64,000 nt of DNA from Pseudomonas sp. LD120 (GTDB taxonomy: Bacteria > Pseudomonadota > Gammaproteobacteria > Pseudomonadales > Pseudomonadaceae): positions 372,001-436,000 of the forward strand of contig NZ_WVHL01000001.1 of assembly GCF_009861525.1 (NCBI RefSeq), written 5' to 3'. A model generated the notes under the pieces. It was given only the letters and a program-made list of their open reading frames with translations, was not told the origin of the DNA and did not search any database. A program made the position numbers and the translations under genes. This document shows, one piece after another, positions 9,107-17,650 of the stretch (position 1 is the first letter of the stretch; each line of letters starts with the position of its first letter).

Positions 9107-9140
9107 AAAAAAGCCGCTCGCCCCATGGGGCGAGCGGCTT
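9107..9140 (-). terminator. Strong terminator displaced from the acyl-CoA dehydrogenase by the IS
   Basis: A 14-bp perfect stem (AAGCCGCTCGCCCC and its complement around AT) at 9111-9140, followed on the minus strand by six T (9107-9112). It is oriented for a minus-strand transcript arriving from the right. The only such gene is the dehydrogenase ending at 10476; removing the insertion sequence places this terminator about 22 bp behind that stop codon, so it is almost certainly that gene's original terminator. Confidence 0.8.
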
Positions 9141-9205
9141 CTGAATGGCCTCTGTCCCGTCCTGAATAAGGTTGACACCTTCTGACCTTATTCAAGGAGA
9201 GGGTG

Positions 9206-9607
9206 ATGAGCACTGAGATCAAGCGCACGCAGAGTGATTACACGCTGGCTTTTAAACTGGCCGTGGTGGATCAGGTCGAAAAAGGCGAGTTGAGTTATAA
9301 AGAGGCTCAACAGCGCTACGGTATCCAAGGTCGATCAACTGTTCTGGTCTGGTTGCGCAAGCATGGCCTCCAGGACTGGAGCCAAGGCGCTTCAATTCGC
9401 TCTTCGAGGACCATTTCCGTGAATGAGCCCGCCCTGCCGTTAACCCCGGAACAACGTATCAAGGAGCTGGAAGCGCAGCTCGCGCTGTCGAATCAGAAAG
9501 CCCAGTTCCTTGAGGCGGTAGTCAATGTTCTAAAGAACGATTACGGGATCAGCGTCGTAAAAAAGCGTCCCGGCAAGTCCTCACGCAAAAGCAAATCCAG
9601 GACCTGA
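9206..9607 (+). CDS. IS3-family transposase OrfA
   Basis: 133-residue DNA-binding part of the transposase: helix-turn-helix in the first 60 residues (YTLAFKLAVVDQVEKGELS...AQQRYGIQGRSTVLVWLRKHG) and a leucine-rich coiled coil near residues 85-115 (RIKELEAQLALSNQKAQFLE) for multimerisation. AGGAG lies six bases before the ATG at 9206; a GTG one codon earlier is also possible. It overlaps orfB in the -1 frame through the slippery heptamer at 9559-9565. Produced alone, OrfA usually represses transposition. Confidence 0.9.
   Translation: MSTEIKRTQSDYTLAFKLAVVDQVEKGELSYKEAQQRYGIQGRSTVLVWLRKHGLQDWSQGASIRSSRTISVNEPALPLTPEQRIKELEAQLALSNQKAQFLEAVVNVLKNDYGISVVKKRPGKSSRKSKSRT
9559..9565 (+). promoter_or_regulatory. 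Programmed -1 frameshift site A_AAA_AAG
   Basis: The heptamer AAAAAAG is phased in orfA as A AAA AAG (codons GTA AAA AAG), the canonical slippery sequence of IS3 elements. After slipping, the -1 frame is open from 9565 through QVLTQKQIQDLSISRACQF into orfB without a stop, giving an OrfAB fusion of about 408 residues, the active transposase of this family. Confidence 0.85.
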
Positions 9608-9630
9608 GTATCAGTAGGGCTTGCCAGTTC

Positions 9631-10428
9631 ATGGGGATTAGCCGACAGGCCTACTACAAGCGCAACCAAGCTCAGGACGCGCGCTTGACCCTCGACCAGA
9701 GAGTGATGGATTTCGTCCAATACAAGCGCTTGCACCAGCCCCGCTTGGGCACCCGCAAGCTGCACCATCTGCTGCATTGCCAGCCCCTGCTTGAACTTCA
9801 AGTAGGCCGTGATCGGCTGTTTGCAATCTTGCGCGAACATCGCCTGCTGGTGGCTCGCAAGCGTGCTTACCATAAGACTACCGACAGTCATCATCGCTTC
9901 CGGCGCCATCCAAACCTGCTTAAATCCGGCCCTGATCAAGTGGTGCCAAATGGTCCGGAGCAGGTCTGGGTGGCCGACATCACCTATCTACCCACTCGCG
10001 AAGGTGTGGCGTATCTGAGTCTTGTGACCGACGCTTACTCGCGCAAGATTGTGGGTTATCACGTCCATGAAAACTTACGGACCGAGTCGGTAATACGAGC
10101 GCTGCGCAGTGCCGTGAAGCAGCGTCAAATCGAATTACCGTTGGTGCATCACTCGGATCGGGGTAGCCAATACTGTTCTGCGCTTTATCAGGCGCTGCAT
10201 GCCAAACACGGAATCCGTTGTTCGATGACGGACGGTTATGACTGCTACCAGAATGCTTTGGCGGAGCGGGTGAATGGGATCTTGAAGACAGAGTTTCTGT
10301 TTCATCGACCAGAGAACTTGGCGCATGCAAGGAAGATGGTGAGTGAGTCGGTATCAATTTATAACGCTGAGCGACCCCATCTAGCGCTCAAATACAAAAC
10401 GCCCGATGCGGTGCATCGGGCGTTTTGA
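9631..10428 (+). CDS. IS3-family transposase OrfB (catalytic, DDE)
   Basis: Integrase-core part of the transposase, 265 residues from the internal ATG at 9631; in the element it is mainly made as the C-terminal half of the OrfAB frameshift product. The rve fold shows the triad: Asp in VWVADITYLPT, Asp in VHHSDRGSQYCS, and Glu in ALAERVNGILKTEF. An N-terminal HTH_21-type segment (YKRLHQPRLGTRKLHHLL) precedes it. No stop or frameshift interrupts it. Its last 11 codons lie inside a perfect hairpin (10396-10426). Confidence 0.92.
   Translation: MGISRQAYYKRNQAQDARLTLDQRVMDFVQYKRLHQPRLGTRKLHHLLHCQPLLELQVGRDRLFAILREHRLLVARKRAYHKTTDSHHRFRRHPNLLKSGPDQVVPNGPEQVWVADITYLPTREGVAYLSLVTDAYSRKIVGYHVHENLRTESVIRALRSAVKQRQIELPLVHHSDRGSQYCSALYQALHAKHGIRCSMTDGYDCYQNALAERVNGILKTEFLFHRPENLAHARKMVSESVSIYNAERPHLALKYKTPDAVHRAF
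10396..10426. terminator. Bidirectional hairpin inside the orfB 3' end
   Basis: AAAACGCCCGATGC and its exact complement flank a 3-base loop; T-runs follow on both strands. On the plus strand it would end the transposase transcript within the stop codon region. On the minus strand it lies 50 bp behind the dehydrogenase stop and could replace the terminator the insertion displaced. Confidence 0.75.
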
Positions 10429-10475
10429 GTGAAACAAGTGTCAACCTATTTCAGGACTAGACACTCCGGTCGAGC

Positions 10476-12281
10476 TTAGTAAGCCAGGCCGAAGTCCTCT
10501 TCTTTCATGTCCATCAGGTTGTTGGCGCCCGACAGCATGGTTGCCACGTGAGTGCGGGTACGCGGCAGGATGCGCTGGAAGTAGAAGCGCGCGGTCTGCA
10601 ACTTGGCAGTGTAGAACGCTTCTTCGCTGGTGCCCGCAGCCAGCTTTTCAGCCGCCAAACGCGCCATGTCGGCCCAGAAGTACGCCAGGCAGGCATAACC
10701 GGAGTACATCAGGTAATCCACCGACGCAGCTCCGACTTCTTCACGGTCCTTCATCGCGGCCATGCCCACTTTCATGGTCAGCTCGCCCCACTCCTTGTTC
10801 AGAGCCGCCAGCGGTGCAACGAACTCCTTCACGGCCTCGTTGCCTTCGTTGTTCTGGCAGAACTTGTGGACGATCTTGGTGAAGCCTTTGAGAGCCTCGC
10901 CTTGAGTCATCAGCACTTTACGGCCCAGCAGGTCCAGCGCCTGGATGCCGGTGGTGCCTTCGTACAGCATCGAAATGCGGCTGTCGCGAACGTTCTGCTC
11001 CATGCCCCACTCAGCGATGAAGCCGTGGCCACCGTAGATCTGCACACCGTGGTTGGCGGACTCGAAACCGACTTCGGTCATAAACGCCTTGGCAATCGGA
11101 GTCATGAAGGCCAGCAGCGCGTCAGCTTTCTTCTTCTCTTCTTCATCCACGCCGTACTTGACGATGTCCACCTGCTTGGCGGTGAAGTACACCATCGCTC
11201 GGTTGCCTTCGGCGAAGGCTTTCATGGTCAGCAGCATGCGACGCACGTCAGGGTGCACGATGATCGGGTCGGCGGCCTTGTCCGGCGCTTTCGGGCCAGT
11301 CAGGGAGCGCATTTGCAGACGATCACGAGCGTATTTCAGGCCGCCCTGGAAGCCGATCTCAGCGTGGGCCAGGCCCTGCAACGCGGTACCCAGACGCGCG
11401 GTGTTCATGAAGGTGAACATGCAGTTCAGGCCTTTGTTCGCCGGGCCGATGAGGAAGCCGGTGGCCGCGTCGAAGTTCATTACACAGGTAGCGTTGCCAT
11501 GGATCCCCATCTTGTGTTCCAGGGAACCGCAGCGTACGGCGTTGCGCTGGCCAGCACTGCCGTCAGCGTTAGGCAGGAACTTGGGCACGATGAACAGCGA
11601 AATGCCTTTGGTGCCGGCCGGTGCGTCTGGCAGGCGAGCCAGCACGATGTGGACGATGTTGTCGGCCATGTCGTGTTCACCGGCGGAGATGAAGATCTTG
11701 GTGCCGGTGACTTTGTAGGAACCATCAGCCTGAGGTTCGGCCTTGGTGCGCAGCATGCCCAGATCAGTGCCGCAGTGCGGTTCGGTGAGGCACATGGTGC
11801 CGGTCCACTCGCCAGACACCAGCTTGGTCAGGTAAGCCTCTTGCTGCTCAGGTGTACCGTGTTCGGAAATGGTATTCATCGCGCCATGGGACAGCCCTGG
11901 GTACATACCCCACGACCAGTTGGCTTCACCGACCATTTCGCTGACCGCAAGACCCAGGGATTCAGGCAGGCCCTGACCGCCGTGCTCAACATCGTGAGCC
12001 AGGCTTGGCCAGCCGCCTTCAACGAATTGCTTGTAGGCCTCTTTAAAGCCGGTCGGGGTTTTAACGCCGGACTCACTCCAGGTGCAACCTTCCTGGTCGC
12101 CCACACGGTTCAGCGGCGCCAGCACCTGCTCACAAAACTTCGCACCTTCCTCAAGAATGGCGTCAACCATGTCCGCAGTGGCGTCCTGGCAAGCCGGGAG
12201 GCTCTGATAGTGCGCCTCATAGCCGAGCAGTTCGTCACGAACGAAGCGAATATCACGCAAGGGGGCCTTGTAGTCAGGCAT
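10476..12281 (-). CDS. fadE1: FadE1-type acyl-CoA dehydrogenase (PA0506-like)
   Basis: 601-residue FAD acyl-CoA dehydrogenase for beta-oxidation. Key segments: [47 protein letters not shown], the catalytic Glu in [17 protein letters not shown], and the long-FadE C-terminal domain ending in [15 protein letters not shown]. The start at 12281 ([10 protein letters not shown]) matches the paralogue at 7303. It sits beside the PA0505-like gene and the bio operon exactly as PA0506 does, which supports the fadE1 name (long-chain acyl-CoA oxidation in P. aeruginosa). Regulation is visible: a sigma70 promoter at 12357-12385 with a PsrA-type operator at the start point. An IS3 element is inserted 12 bp after the stop codon; the coding region is intact. 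Confidence 0.92.
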   Translation of the reverse strand: MPDYKAPLRDIRFVRDELLGYEAHYQSLPACQDATADMVDAILEEGAKFCEQVLAPLNRVGDQEGCTWSESGVKTPTGFKEAYKQFVEGGWPSLAHDVEHGGQGLPESLGLAVSEMVGEANWSWGMYPGLSHGAMNTISEHGTPEQQEAYLTKLVSGEWTGTMCLTEPHCGTDLGMLRTKAEPQADGSYKVTGTKIFISAGEHDMADNIVHIVLARLPDAPAGTKGISLFIVPKFLPNADGSAGQRNAVRCGSLEHKMGIHGNATCVMNFDAATGFLIGPANKGLNCMFTFMNTARLGTALQGLAHAEIGFQGGLKYARDRLQMRSLTGPKAPDKAADPIIVHPDVRRMLLTMKAFAEGNRAMVYFTAKQVDIVKYGVDEEEKKKADALLAFMTPIAKAFMTEVGFESANHGVQIYGGHGFIAEWGMEQNVRDSRISMLYEGTTGIQALDLLGRKVLMTQGEALKGFTKIVHKFCQNNEGNEAVKEFVAPLAALNKEWGELTMKVGMAAMKDREEVGAASVDYLMYSGYACLAYFWADMARLAAEKLAAGTSEEAFYTAKLQTARFYFQRILPRTRTHVATMLSGANNLMDMKEEDFGLAY

Positions 12282-12340
12282 AGCGATAAACCTCTGCTGA
12301 TGTAACCGGGAATGAACAACCGCGTTGATTTTTATAGCGG

Positions 12341-12356
12341 TCAAACAGGTGTTTGA
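12341..12356. promoter_or_regulatory. PsrA-type operator at the fadE1 start point
   Basis: TCAAACAGGTGTTTGA, a 16-bp inverted repeat containing CAAAC-N4-GTTTG. This is the published PsrA consensus (G/C)AAAC-N2-4-GTTT(G/C). It lies directly downstream of the -10 box, so a bound TetR-type repressor would block transcription; PsrA releases DNA when long-chain acyl-CoA appears. A weaker second copy (GAAAC-ATAC-GTTTA, 12355-12368) overlaps the -10 box. Confidence 0.8.
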
Positions 12357-12385
12357 AACATACGTTTAGGCCCAAACCTTGTCAA
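12357..12385 (-). promoter_or_regulatory. Sigma70 promoter of fadE1
   Basis: On the minus strand TTGACA (12380-12385) and TATGTT (12357-12362) are separated by exactly 17 bp. The -35 box is perfect and the -10 matches four of six. The expected start point falls inside the PsrA operator, about 70 bp before the ATG. Confidence 0.75.
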
Positions 12386-12539
12386 GCGCCGCGCAAACAC
12401 CTTTCGTCAACCGCACAAATGCACGCGCAGGCGAGCGCCCACAGCATTGACCATGAAAGGGTAGACGCCGAATGGCCGGCGATCCGCTATGAAAAGGACT
12501 GAAGCAGAACAGGAACTAGAGGAAGGAAAAGCGTAAGAG

Positions 12540-12571
12540 AAAGCCGGCCTCCGCGCAGGAGACCGGGCTTT
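12540..12571 (-). terminator. Probable terminator of the PA0505-like gene
   Basis: An imperfect stem of about 13 bp (AAAGCCGGCCTCC against GGAGACCGGGCTTT) with a 5-base loop, 12 bp behind the stop codon of the small gene at 12584. The T-rich tail on the minus strand is weak. The rest of 12282-12583 holds the fadE1 promoter and PsrA site. Confidence 0.55.
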
Positions 12572-12583
12572 AGCAGTGCACTA

Positions 12584-12880
12584 TCAAGCGTAGGTATCGA
12601 TCAGCGTGCCCAGAACGGCATCAGAAGCCTTGGCGACCTTGACCCCGAGTTCTGCCTGGATCTTGCCCATGGACATTTCGACCATGCTGGCGGCCAGATC
12701 CGACTCCTGGCTGCGATCAACGCCACGCAGGCGATTGACCTGAGCCTCCGACGACTGGCTACTGGCGGAGCGCTCAACCGCGCTACTGGCGATTTGGCCT
12801 GCGGCTTGATCGACTCGATTCTGACCGGTCTGAATTGCGTTCATTCCGGCGTAGAGAGCGGTATTCCCGGAGATTTCCAT
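12584..12880 (-). CDS. Conserved hypothetical protein (PA0505-like)
   Basis: 98-residue protein, no signal peptide or membrane segment. The N-terminus (MEISGNTALYAGMNAIQTGQNRV) and C-terminus (ASMVEMSMGKIQAELGVKVAKASDAVLGTLIDTYA) are well-formed amphipathic helices reminiscent of the end helices of flagellar rod/hook proteins, with a polar Ser-rich middle. That likeness is weak and no function is claimed. It lies 107 bp downstream of bioD in the same direction, so it could be read from the bio operon, but it has its own ribosome-binding site (GGGAGGA region before 12880). PA0505 of P. aeruginosa occupies the same position. Confidence 0.8.
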   Translation of the reverse strand: MEISGNTALYAGMNAIQTGQNRVDQAAGQIASSAVERSASSQSSEAQVNRLRGVDRSQESDLAASMVEMSMGKIQAELGVKVAKASDAVLGTLIDTYA

Positions 12881-12987
12881 GGGAGGACTCGACCTTGAAA
12901 ATGACTGACGGGGGCCATTGAAACAGACCCGTCAAAAAAACACCCGTCAAAAACACTAATGGCAATATGCCCTGCCATAGGCAAAAT

Positions 12988-13668
12988 CTAGTCCAGCAGA
13001 TCCAGCTGCAAGTACTCGGCCACCGTCTCGGCGCTGGCCGGCTTGAGTCGCGGCACCCGACCCAGGCACGGAGCCGGTAGTCGCTCGGCCAGCGTCGCCA
13101 GGTTTTCCTCCAGACGAGAGGTCTTCGGGTCGATAATATTGGCCACCCAACCAGCCAGTTGCAGGCCGTCCTGCGCAATGGCCTCGGCCGTGAGCAATGC
13201 ATGATTGATGCAGCCCAGGCGCACACCCACCACCAAAATGACCGGCAGCCCCAGCGCCATCGCCAAGTCCGACAGATTGTCCTGCCCCGCCAGCGGCACG
13301 CGCCAGCCGCCCGCCCCTTCGATCAAGGTGAAGTCCGCCCCCTTGGCCAAAAGATGGCGCATGGGCATCAACAGCGATTGCACCGTCAGGGCCACCCCGG
13401 CTTCCCGCGCGGCCAGATGGGGGGCGATGGCCGGCTCGAAGGCGAACGGATTGACCTCGGCATAGCTCAATGGCAACGACGACTGCGCCAACAATGCCAA
13501 TGCATCGGCGTTGCGCAAGCCTTGCGCGCTGGGCTCACAACCGGAAGCCACCGGTTTGCCCGCGGCGGTACTCAAGCCGGCCAAACGCGCCGCCTGCAGC
13601 AACCCTGTAGCAACAGTGGTTTTACCCACATCGGTGTCGGTGCCGGTGATGAAATAAGCAGGACTCAT
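12988..13668 (-). CDS. bioD: Dethiobiotin synthetase BioD
   Basis: ATP-dependent dethiobiotin synthetase, 226 residues, closing the ureido ring of 7,8-diaminononanoate with CO2. It has the P-loop [14 protein letters not shown] at residues 8-21, the substrate-binding KPVASGC near 40, and the conserved [10 protein letters not shown] near 115 (family EGAGG). Length is normal. Its start overlaps the bioC stop by 4 bp (ATGA), so it is the last gene of the bioBFHCD operon and translationally coupled. Confidence 0.95.
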   Translation of the reverse strand: MSPAYFITGTDTDVGKTTVATGLLQAARLAGLSTAAGKPVASGCEPSAQGLRNADALALLAQSSLPLSYAEVNPFAFEPAIAPHLAAREAGVALTVQSLLMPMRHLLAKGADFTLIEGAGGWRVPLAGQDNLSDLAMALGLPVILVVGVRLGCINHALLTAEAIAQDGLQLAGWVANIIDPKTSRLEENLATLAERLPAPCLGRVPRLKPASAETVAEYLQLDLLD

Positions 13669-14477
13669 AGCGGTTTCTCCAACACGGCATAGACCACCTG
13701 GTACGTCGCTGGCAGCCCTTTGACCTGACGAAACCCTTCATAGGCTTCGATCAGCCCGGCAATCCGCGCGCGCCCGGTCAGCCCTCCCGGACGACCGGGA
13801 TTCAGATTATGCGCGCCCAGAGATTTCAGTTCATGGGTCAGGCTGCGCACGTCCGGGTAATGCAAGACATGGGGCCGTTGCTCCAGACTGCGCACCTGCA
13901 AACCGCTGGCCTCACATAACTGTCGATAGTGCTCAAACTCACGGAAGCGATTGACATGAACCTGTCCATCGACACGCCCCCAGCTTTCACGCAGCTCCTG
14001 CAAAGTGCCGACACACAGACTGGCAAACGCCAGCACTCCGCCCGGTTTAAGCACCCGCCGGGCTTCGCTGAGCACCGCGGCCAAATCGGCGCACCATTGC
14101 ACCGCCAGGCTGGAGAAAATCAGCTCGCAACTGTCAGGTTGCAGCGGCAGGCGTTCAGCATCACCAGCCATGAAATACTCGGCGCCACCCAAAGGCCGCG
14201 CGTGCGTGAGCATGCCCTCGGCAATATCCAGGGCCAGCCCCTGGCTGCTGGAAAAACGCGCCCCCAACACTCGACTGAAATGCCCGGTGCCACAGCCCAG
14301 ATCCAGCCAGCGAGCCGGCGTCCAGCCCTCGGGCAAACACTTGAGCAACTGTTGACCAACCGCGCGCTGCAACTCGGCGACACTGTCGTAGCTGGCGGCG
14401 GCGCGGGAGAACGAAGCAGCCACCTGGCGCTTGTCAGGCAAGCCCCCAGGCAGGACAGGAACAGACAGATCAGTCAT
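13665..14477 (-). CDS. bioC: Malonyl-ACP O-methyltransferase BioC
   Basis: S-adenosylmethionine-dependent methyltransferase that caps malonyl-ACP so the fatty-acid machinery can build pimeloyl-ACP methyl ester. About 270 residues; class I SAM motif [15 protein letters not shown] near residue 52, family [17 protein letters not shown] at the N-terminus. The ATG at 14477 (MTDLSVP) was chosen for family length; another ATG at 14489 is in frame. It overlaps the bioH end by 8 bp and the bioD start by 4 bp. Confidence 0.93.
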   Translation of the reverse strand: MTDLSVPVLPGGLPDKRQVAASFSRAAASYDSVAELQRAVGQQLLKCLPEGWTPARWLDLGCGTGHFSRVLGARFSSSQGLALDIAEGMLTHARPLGGAEYFMAGDAERLPLQPDSCELIFSSLAVQWCADLAAVLSEARRVLKPGGVLAFASLCVGTLQELRESWGRVDGQVHVNRFREFEHYRQLCEASGLQVRSLEQRPHVLHYPDVRSLTHELKSLGAHNLNPGRPGGLTGRARIAGLIEAYEGFRQVKGLPATYQVVYAVLEKPL

Positions 14478-15201
14478 CACCGGACTCATGCAAAAAAGCC
14501 TGAATCGCCCCGGCCACTCCGTGGGGGTCCTCCAGAAGAAAGCCGTGGCTGGCCTGTTCAATCACGCCAACCTCTACATCCGGTAGCAAGGCCAGCAACT
14601 CAGCCGCCGCTTCGGCGGGCACCAGGCCATCCAGCCCGGCAAACAAGTGCAGCTGCGGCCCGGCGAAACCTTGCAAGGCCTCGCGTGTGTCCATCTGCGC
14701 CAGCAGCTCCAAGCCCGCCATCAGCACCGTCGCCGACGTCGTCGGCGCGCCACGTTGCAGCAGCCGCGACAAGCCGCGCGAGTCGCCAGCGCCCTGGGCA
14801 CAGAGCAGCGAGAAACGCTTGAGGGTGGCTCGCGGATCGGCGGCGCAACCGGCCAGGAAGCTGTCGAAGGTTTCTCCGGCCATGGCACTGGACCATTGCT
14901 CATGGGCCACAAAACTGGGATTGCTGGCCAAGGTCAGTAGGCCGCAGCAACGCTCACCACGCCGCGCCGCCAGCTCCGAGGCGAGCATCCCGCCCAAGGA
15001 CCAGCCGCCCAACCAGGCGTTGTCTGGAAGGGCATCGTCGAGTTCATCCAGCCACACCCCCGGATCACTGGACGTGAGCGGCGGCAAAGGCTCGATCTGC
15101 ACCCGTAGATGCTCGTCCAATCCCTGCAACGCCGCCGCCAGAGGCTCCAGCGGCGACACGCCCAAGCCCCAGCCCGGCAACAAAATCAATCGATCACGCA
15201 T
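14470..15201 (-). CDS. bioH: Pimeloyl-ACP methyl ester esterase BioH
   Basis: Alpha/beta hydrolase, 243 residues, that removes the methyl group from pimeloyl-ACP methyl ester and so ends chain elongation. Nucleophile in [10 protein letters not shown] (residues ~72-80), a catalytic Asp in GLDGLVP and a His in [10 protein letters not shown]. The N-terminal LLPGWGLG is the oxyanion loop. It overlaps bioF by 8 bp upstream and bioC by 8 bp downstream, so bioF-H-C-D is tightly coupled. Confidence 0.93.
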   Translation of the reverse strand: MRDRLILLPGWGLGVSPLEPLAAALQGLDEHLRVQIEPLPPLTSSDPGVWLDELDDALPDNAWLGGWSLGGMLASELAARRGERCCGLLTLASNPSFVAHEQWSSAMAGETFDSFLAGCAADPRATLKRFSLLCAQGAGDSRGLSRLLQRGAPTTSATVLMAGLELLAQMDTREALQGFAGPQLHLFAGLDGLVPAEAAAELLALLPDVEVGVIEQASHGFLLEDPHGVAGAIQAFLHESGDD

Positions 15202-16372
15202 GGCTCGACTCCACTTGCAGTTCGCTGAAACAATCGGCCAGCGCGCTTAACAATAGCTGGACCTGGGCCTCACTGTGGGCGGCGGACAAGGTCACTCGCA
15301 GGCGGGCACTCCCCGCCGGCACAGTCGGCGGACGGATCGCCGTGACCATGATCCCGCGCGCGCGCAACCCCTGCGAAAGACGCACGGCCCTGGCGCTGTC
15401 GCCGACCATGATCGGCTGGATCGGCGTGAAGCTGTCCATCAGCTCCAGGCCGATCTGCTCGGCGCCTTGGCGGAATTGCCGGATCAAGGCCGCCAAGTGT
15501 TCACGCCGCCAGTGCTCGTGGCGCAGCAGCTCCAGGCTCTTGAGCGTGGCGCAGGCCAGGGCCGGCGGCTGGCTGGTGGTGTAGATGTATGGCCGGGCGA
15601 ACTGGATCAGGCTTTCGATCAGGTCCTCGCTGCCGGCGACAAAAGCCCCGGCGGTACCGAACGCCTTGCCCAGCGTGCCCACCAGCACCGGCACGTCATC
15701 CAGACCCAGGCCAAAGTGTTCCACCAGCCCCGCCCCATTGGCCCCCAGCGGCCCGAAACCATGGGCGTCGTCCACCATCAACCAGGCGCCCCGGGCTTTG
15801 GTTTCCCGGGCCAGGGCCGGCAAGTCGGCAACGTCACCGTCCATGCTGAACACCCCATCGGTGACCACCAGGGTATTGCCGGTGGCCTTTTCCAGGCGCT
15901 TGACCAGGCTCACAGCATCGTTGTGCAGATAGCGATTGAAGCGCGCACCGCTGAGCAGCCCGGCATCCAGTAGGGAAGCGTGGTTGAGACGGTCCTCCAG
16001 CACCGTGTCGCCCTGTCCGACCAGGGCCGTGACCGCGCCGAGGTTGGCCATGTAGCCCGTGGTAAACAGCAAGGCGCGAGGACGCCCGGTGAATTCGGCC
16101 AGGGCTTGTTCCAATGCGTGATGAGGGGCGCTGTGACCGATCACCAGATGCGAGGCGCCGCCGCCCACGCCCCAGCGGCTGGCGCCGGCGCGCCAGGCTT
16201 CGATCACCTGCGGATGATTGGCCAGCCCCAGGTAGTCGTTGTTGCAGAAGGCCAGCAACGGTTGACCGTCCACCACCACTTGCGGCCCCTGCGGGCTTTC
16301 AAGCAGCGGGCGCTGGCGATACAGGTGTTCGGCGCGACGAGCGGCGAGGCGCGCGGCGAGATCAAAAGACAT
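15194..16372 (-). CDS. bioF: 8-amino-7-oxononanoate synthase BioF
   Basis: PLP enzyme of the alpha-oxoamine synthase family, 392 residues; condenses pimeloyl-ACP with alanine. Visible: [13 protein letters not shown] at the N-terminus, [12 protein letters not shown] (Asp and His stacking on PLP) near residue 203, and the Schiff-base Lys in [15 protein letters not shown] near 237. Length and motifs are standard. It is separated from bioB by 131 bp carrying an REPIN-like inverted repeat, unlike the overlapping genes downstream. Confidence 0.95.
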   Translation of the reverse strand: MSFDLAARLAARRAEHLYRQRPLLESPQGPQVVVDGQPLLAFCNNDYLGLANHPQVIEAWRAGASRWGVGGGASHLVIGHSAPHHALEQALAEFTGRPRALLFTTGYMANLGAVTALVGQGDTVLEDRLNHASLLDAGLLSGARFNRYLHNDAVSLVKRLEKATGNTLVVTDGVFSMDGDVADLPALARETKARGAWLMVDDAHGFGPLGANGAGLVEHFGLGLDDVPVLVGTLGKAFGTAGAFVAGSEDLIESLIQFARPYIYTTSQPPALACATLKSLELLRHEHWRREHLAALIRQFRQGAEQIGLELMDSFTPIQPIMVGDSARAVRLSQGLRARGIMVTAIRPPTVPAGSARLRVTLSAAHSEAQVQLLLSALADCFSELQVESSHA

Positions 16373-16398
16373 GCAGGCCTCGATGATCAGAAAGTGAT

Positions 16399-16500
16399 CT
16401 GTAGCCGCTACCGGAGGCCGTGATGGCTGCGCGGGACCTCGACGTGTGCAAGATCCTCATGCCCCCTCCGGGCGATCGCAGCCCGCGCTAGCGGCTACAG
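16399..16500. repeat. REPIN-like inverted repeat between bioF and bioB
   Basis: CTGTAGCCGCTA (16399-16410) and its perfect complement TAGCGGCTACAG (16489-16500) enclose 78 bp. The right arm belongs to the same REP sequence found at 50354-50378 and 56505-56529 (GCAGC..GCGGC/AGCGGCTACAG). It may stabilise or separate bioB mRNA from the rest of the operon. Confidence 0.7.
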
Positions 16501-16503
16501 GGG

Positions 16504-17559
16504 TCAGACGGCGGCGTTGTAGAACTGCTCGCTGCTTTTTTGCTCAACCAGGGCCTGCTCGATCGCCGCCTGGTGTACTTCGTCGGCGTGCTCTTCACGG
16601 GCTTCGGGCTGGATGCCCAGGCGGGCAAACAGTTGCATGTCCTTGTCGGCCTGGGGGTTGGCGGTAGTCAGCAGTTTATCGCCATAGAAAATCGAGTTGG
16701 CGCCGGCGAAGAACGCCAGGGCCTGCATCTGCTCGTTCATCGCTTCGCGACCGGCGGACAGGCGCACATGGGATTTGGGCATGAGGATCCGTGCCACGGC
16801 GAGCATACGGATGAAGTCGAACGGGTCCACGTCCTCAGCGTTTTCCAGCGGCGTGCCAGCCACCTTTACCAACATGTTGATCGGCACCGATTCCGGGTGC
16901 TCCGGCAGGTTGGCCAACTGGATCAGCAAACCGGCACGGTCATCCAGGGATTCGCCCATGCCAAGAATGCCGCCAGAACAGATCTTCATCCCCGCGTCGC
17001 GCACATAGGCCAGGGTCTGCAGGCGCTCGCTGTAGGTGCGGGTGGTGATGATGCTGCCGTAGAACTCCGGCGAGGTGTCGAGGTTGTGGTTGTAGTAGTC
17101 CAGGCCCGCGGTGGCCAGGGCCTCGGTCTGCTCCTGATCAAGACGCCCCAGGGTCATGCAGGTTTCCAGGCCCATGGCTTTCACGCCTTTGACCATTTCC
17201 AACACATAAGGCATGTCCTTGGCCGACGGGTGCTTCCAGGCGGCGCCCATGCAAAAACGTGTGGAACCGATCGCCTTGGCCCGGGCGGCCTCCTCCAGCA
17301 CCTTTTGAACTTCAAGGAGTTTTTCCTTTTCCAGGCCAGTGTTGTAGTGGCCGGACTGCGGACAATATTTGCAATCTTCCGGGCAGGCACCGGTCTTGAT
17401 CGACAGCAGCGTGGAAACCTGGACCCGATTGGCATCGAAATGCGCGCGGTGCACCGTCTGCGCCTGGAACAGCAAATCGTTGAAGGGCTGAACGAACAGG
17501 GCTTTGACTTCAGCCAAAGTCCAATCATGACGCAGGTTGACGGTGGTGCTGGCGCTCAT
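16504..17559 (-). CDS. bioB: Biotin synthase BioB
   Basis: Radical-SAM enzyme inserting sulfur into dethiobiotin, 351 residues. The radical-SAM cluster motif is visible in [19 protein letters not shown] (CxxxCxxC, residues ~55-62), and the second-cluster region YYNHNLDTS and GGILGMGE follow in order. The ATG at 17559 gives the family length; the upstream frame is not conserved. First gene of the operon; its promoter region carries a BirA-type operator (17656-17688), so biotin should repress it. Confidence 0.95.
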   Translation of the reverse strand: MSASTTVNLRHDWTLAEVKALFVQPFNDLLFQAQTVHRAHFDANRVQVSTLLSIKTGACPEDCKYCPQSGHYNTGLEKEKLLEVQKVLEEAARAKAIGSTRFCMGAAWKHPSAKDMPYVLEMVKGVKAMGLETCMTLGRLDQEQTEALATAGLDYYNHNLDTSPEFYGSIITTRTYSERLQTLAYVRDAGMKICSGGILGMGESLDDRAGLLIQLANLPEHPESVPINMLVKVAGTPLENAEDVDPFDFIRMLAVARILMPKSHVRLSAGREAMNEQMQALAFFAGANSIFYGDKLLTTANPQADKDMQLFARLGIQPEAREEHADEVHQAAIEQALVEQKSSEQFYNAAV

Positions 17560-17650
17560 GGGCGATTCCTTGATTATGCTTGGCAAGCGGCGCTGAACAG
17601 GGAAAGCCCACAGCCGCGACACGGATGTTCGGCATATTTAAGGAAGCGCC

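Larger units (their letters stand above)
9153..10463 (+). mobile_element. Complete IS3-family insertion sequence (IS150-like)
   Basis: 1311-bp element. Its terminal inverted repeats of about 28 bp begin TGTCCCGTCCTGAATAAGG (left) and, on the other strand, TGTCTAGTCCTGAAATAGG (right), both ending in GGTTGACAC with four mismatches overall. It has TG...CA ends and a 3-bp target duplication CTC at 9150-9152 and 10464-10466. It carries orfA and orfB with an A6G frameshift signal and an intact DDE triad, so it looks functional. The 3-bp duplication and two-gene layout fit IS3, IS150 subgroup. The still-visible duplication and intact genes suggest a recent insertion. Confidence 0.93.

Noticed and set aside
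12907..12945. GACGGG...CCCGTC hairpin upstream of the PA0505-like gene as bioD terminator
   Set aside because: The A-run lies on the wrong side for the minus-strand transcript, so it is not an intrinsic terminator.
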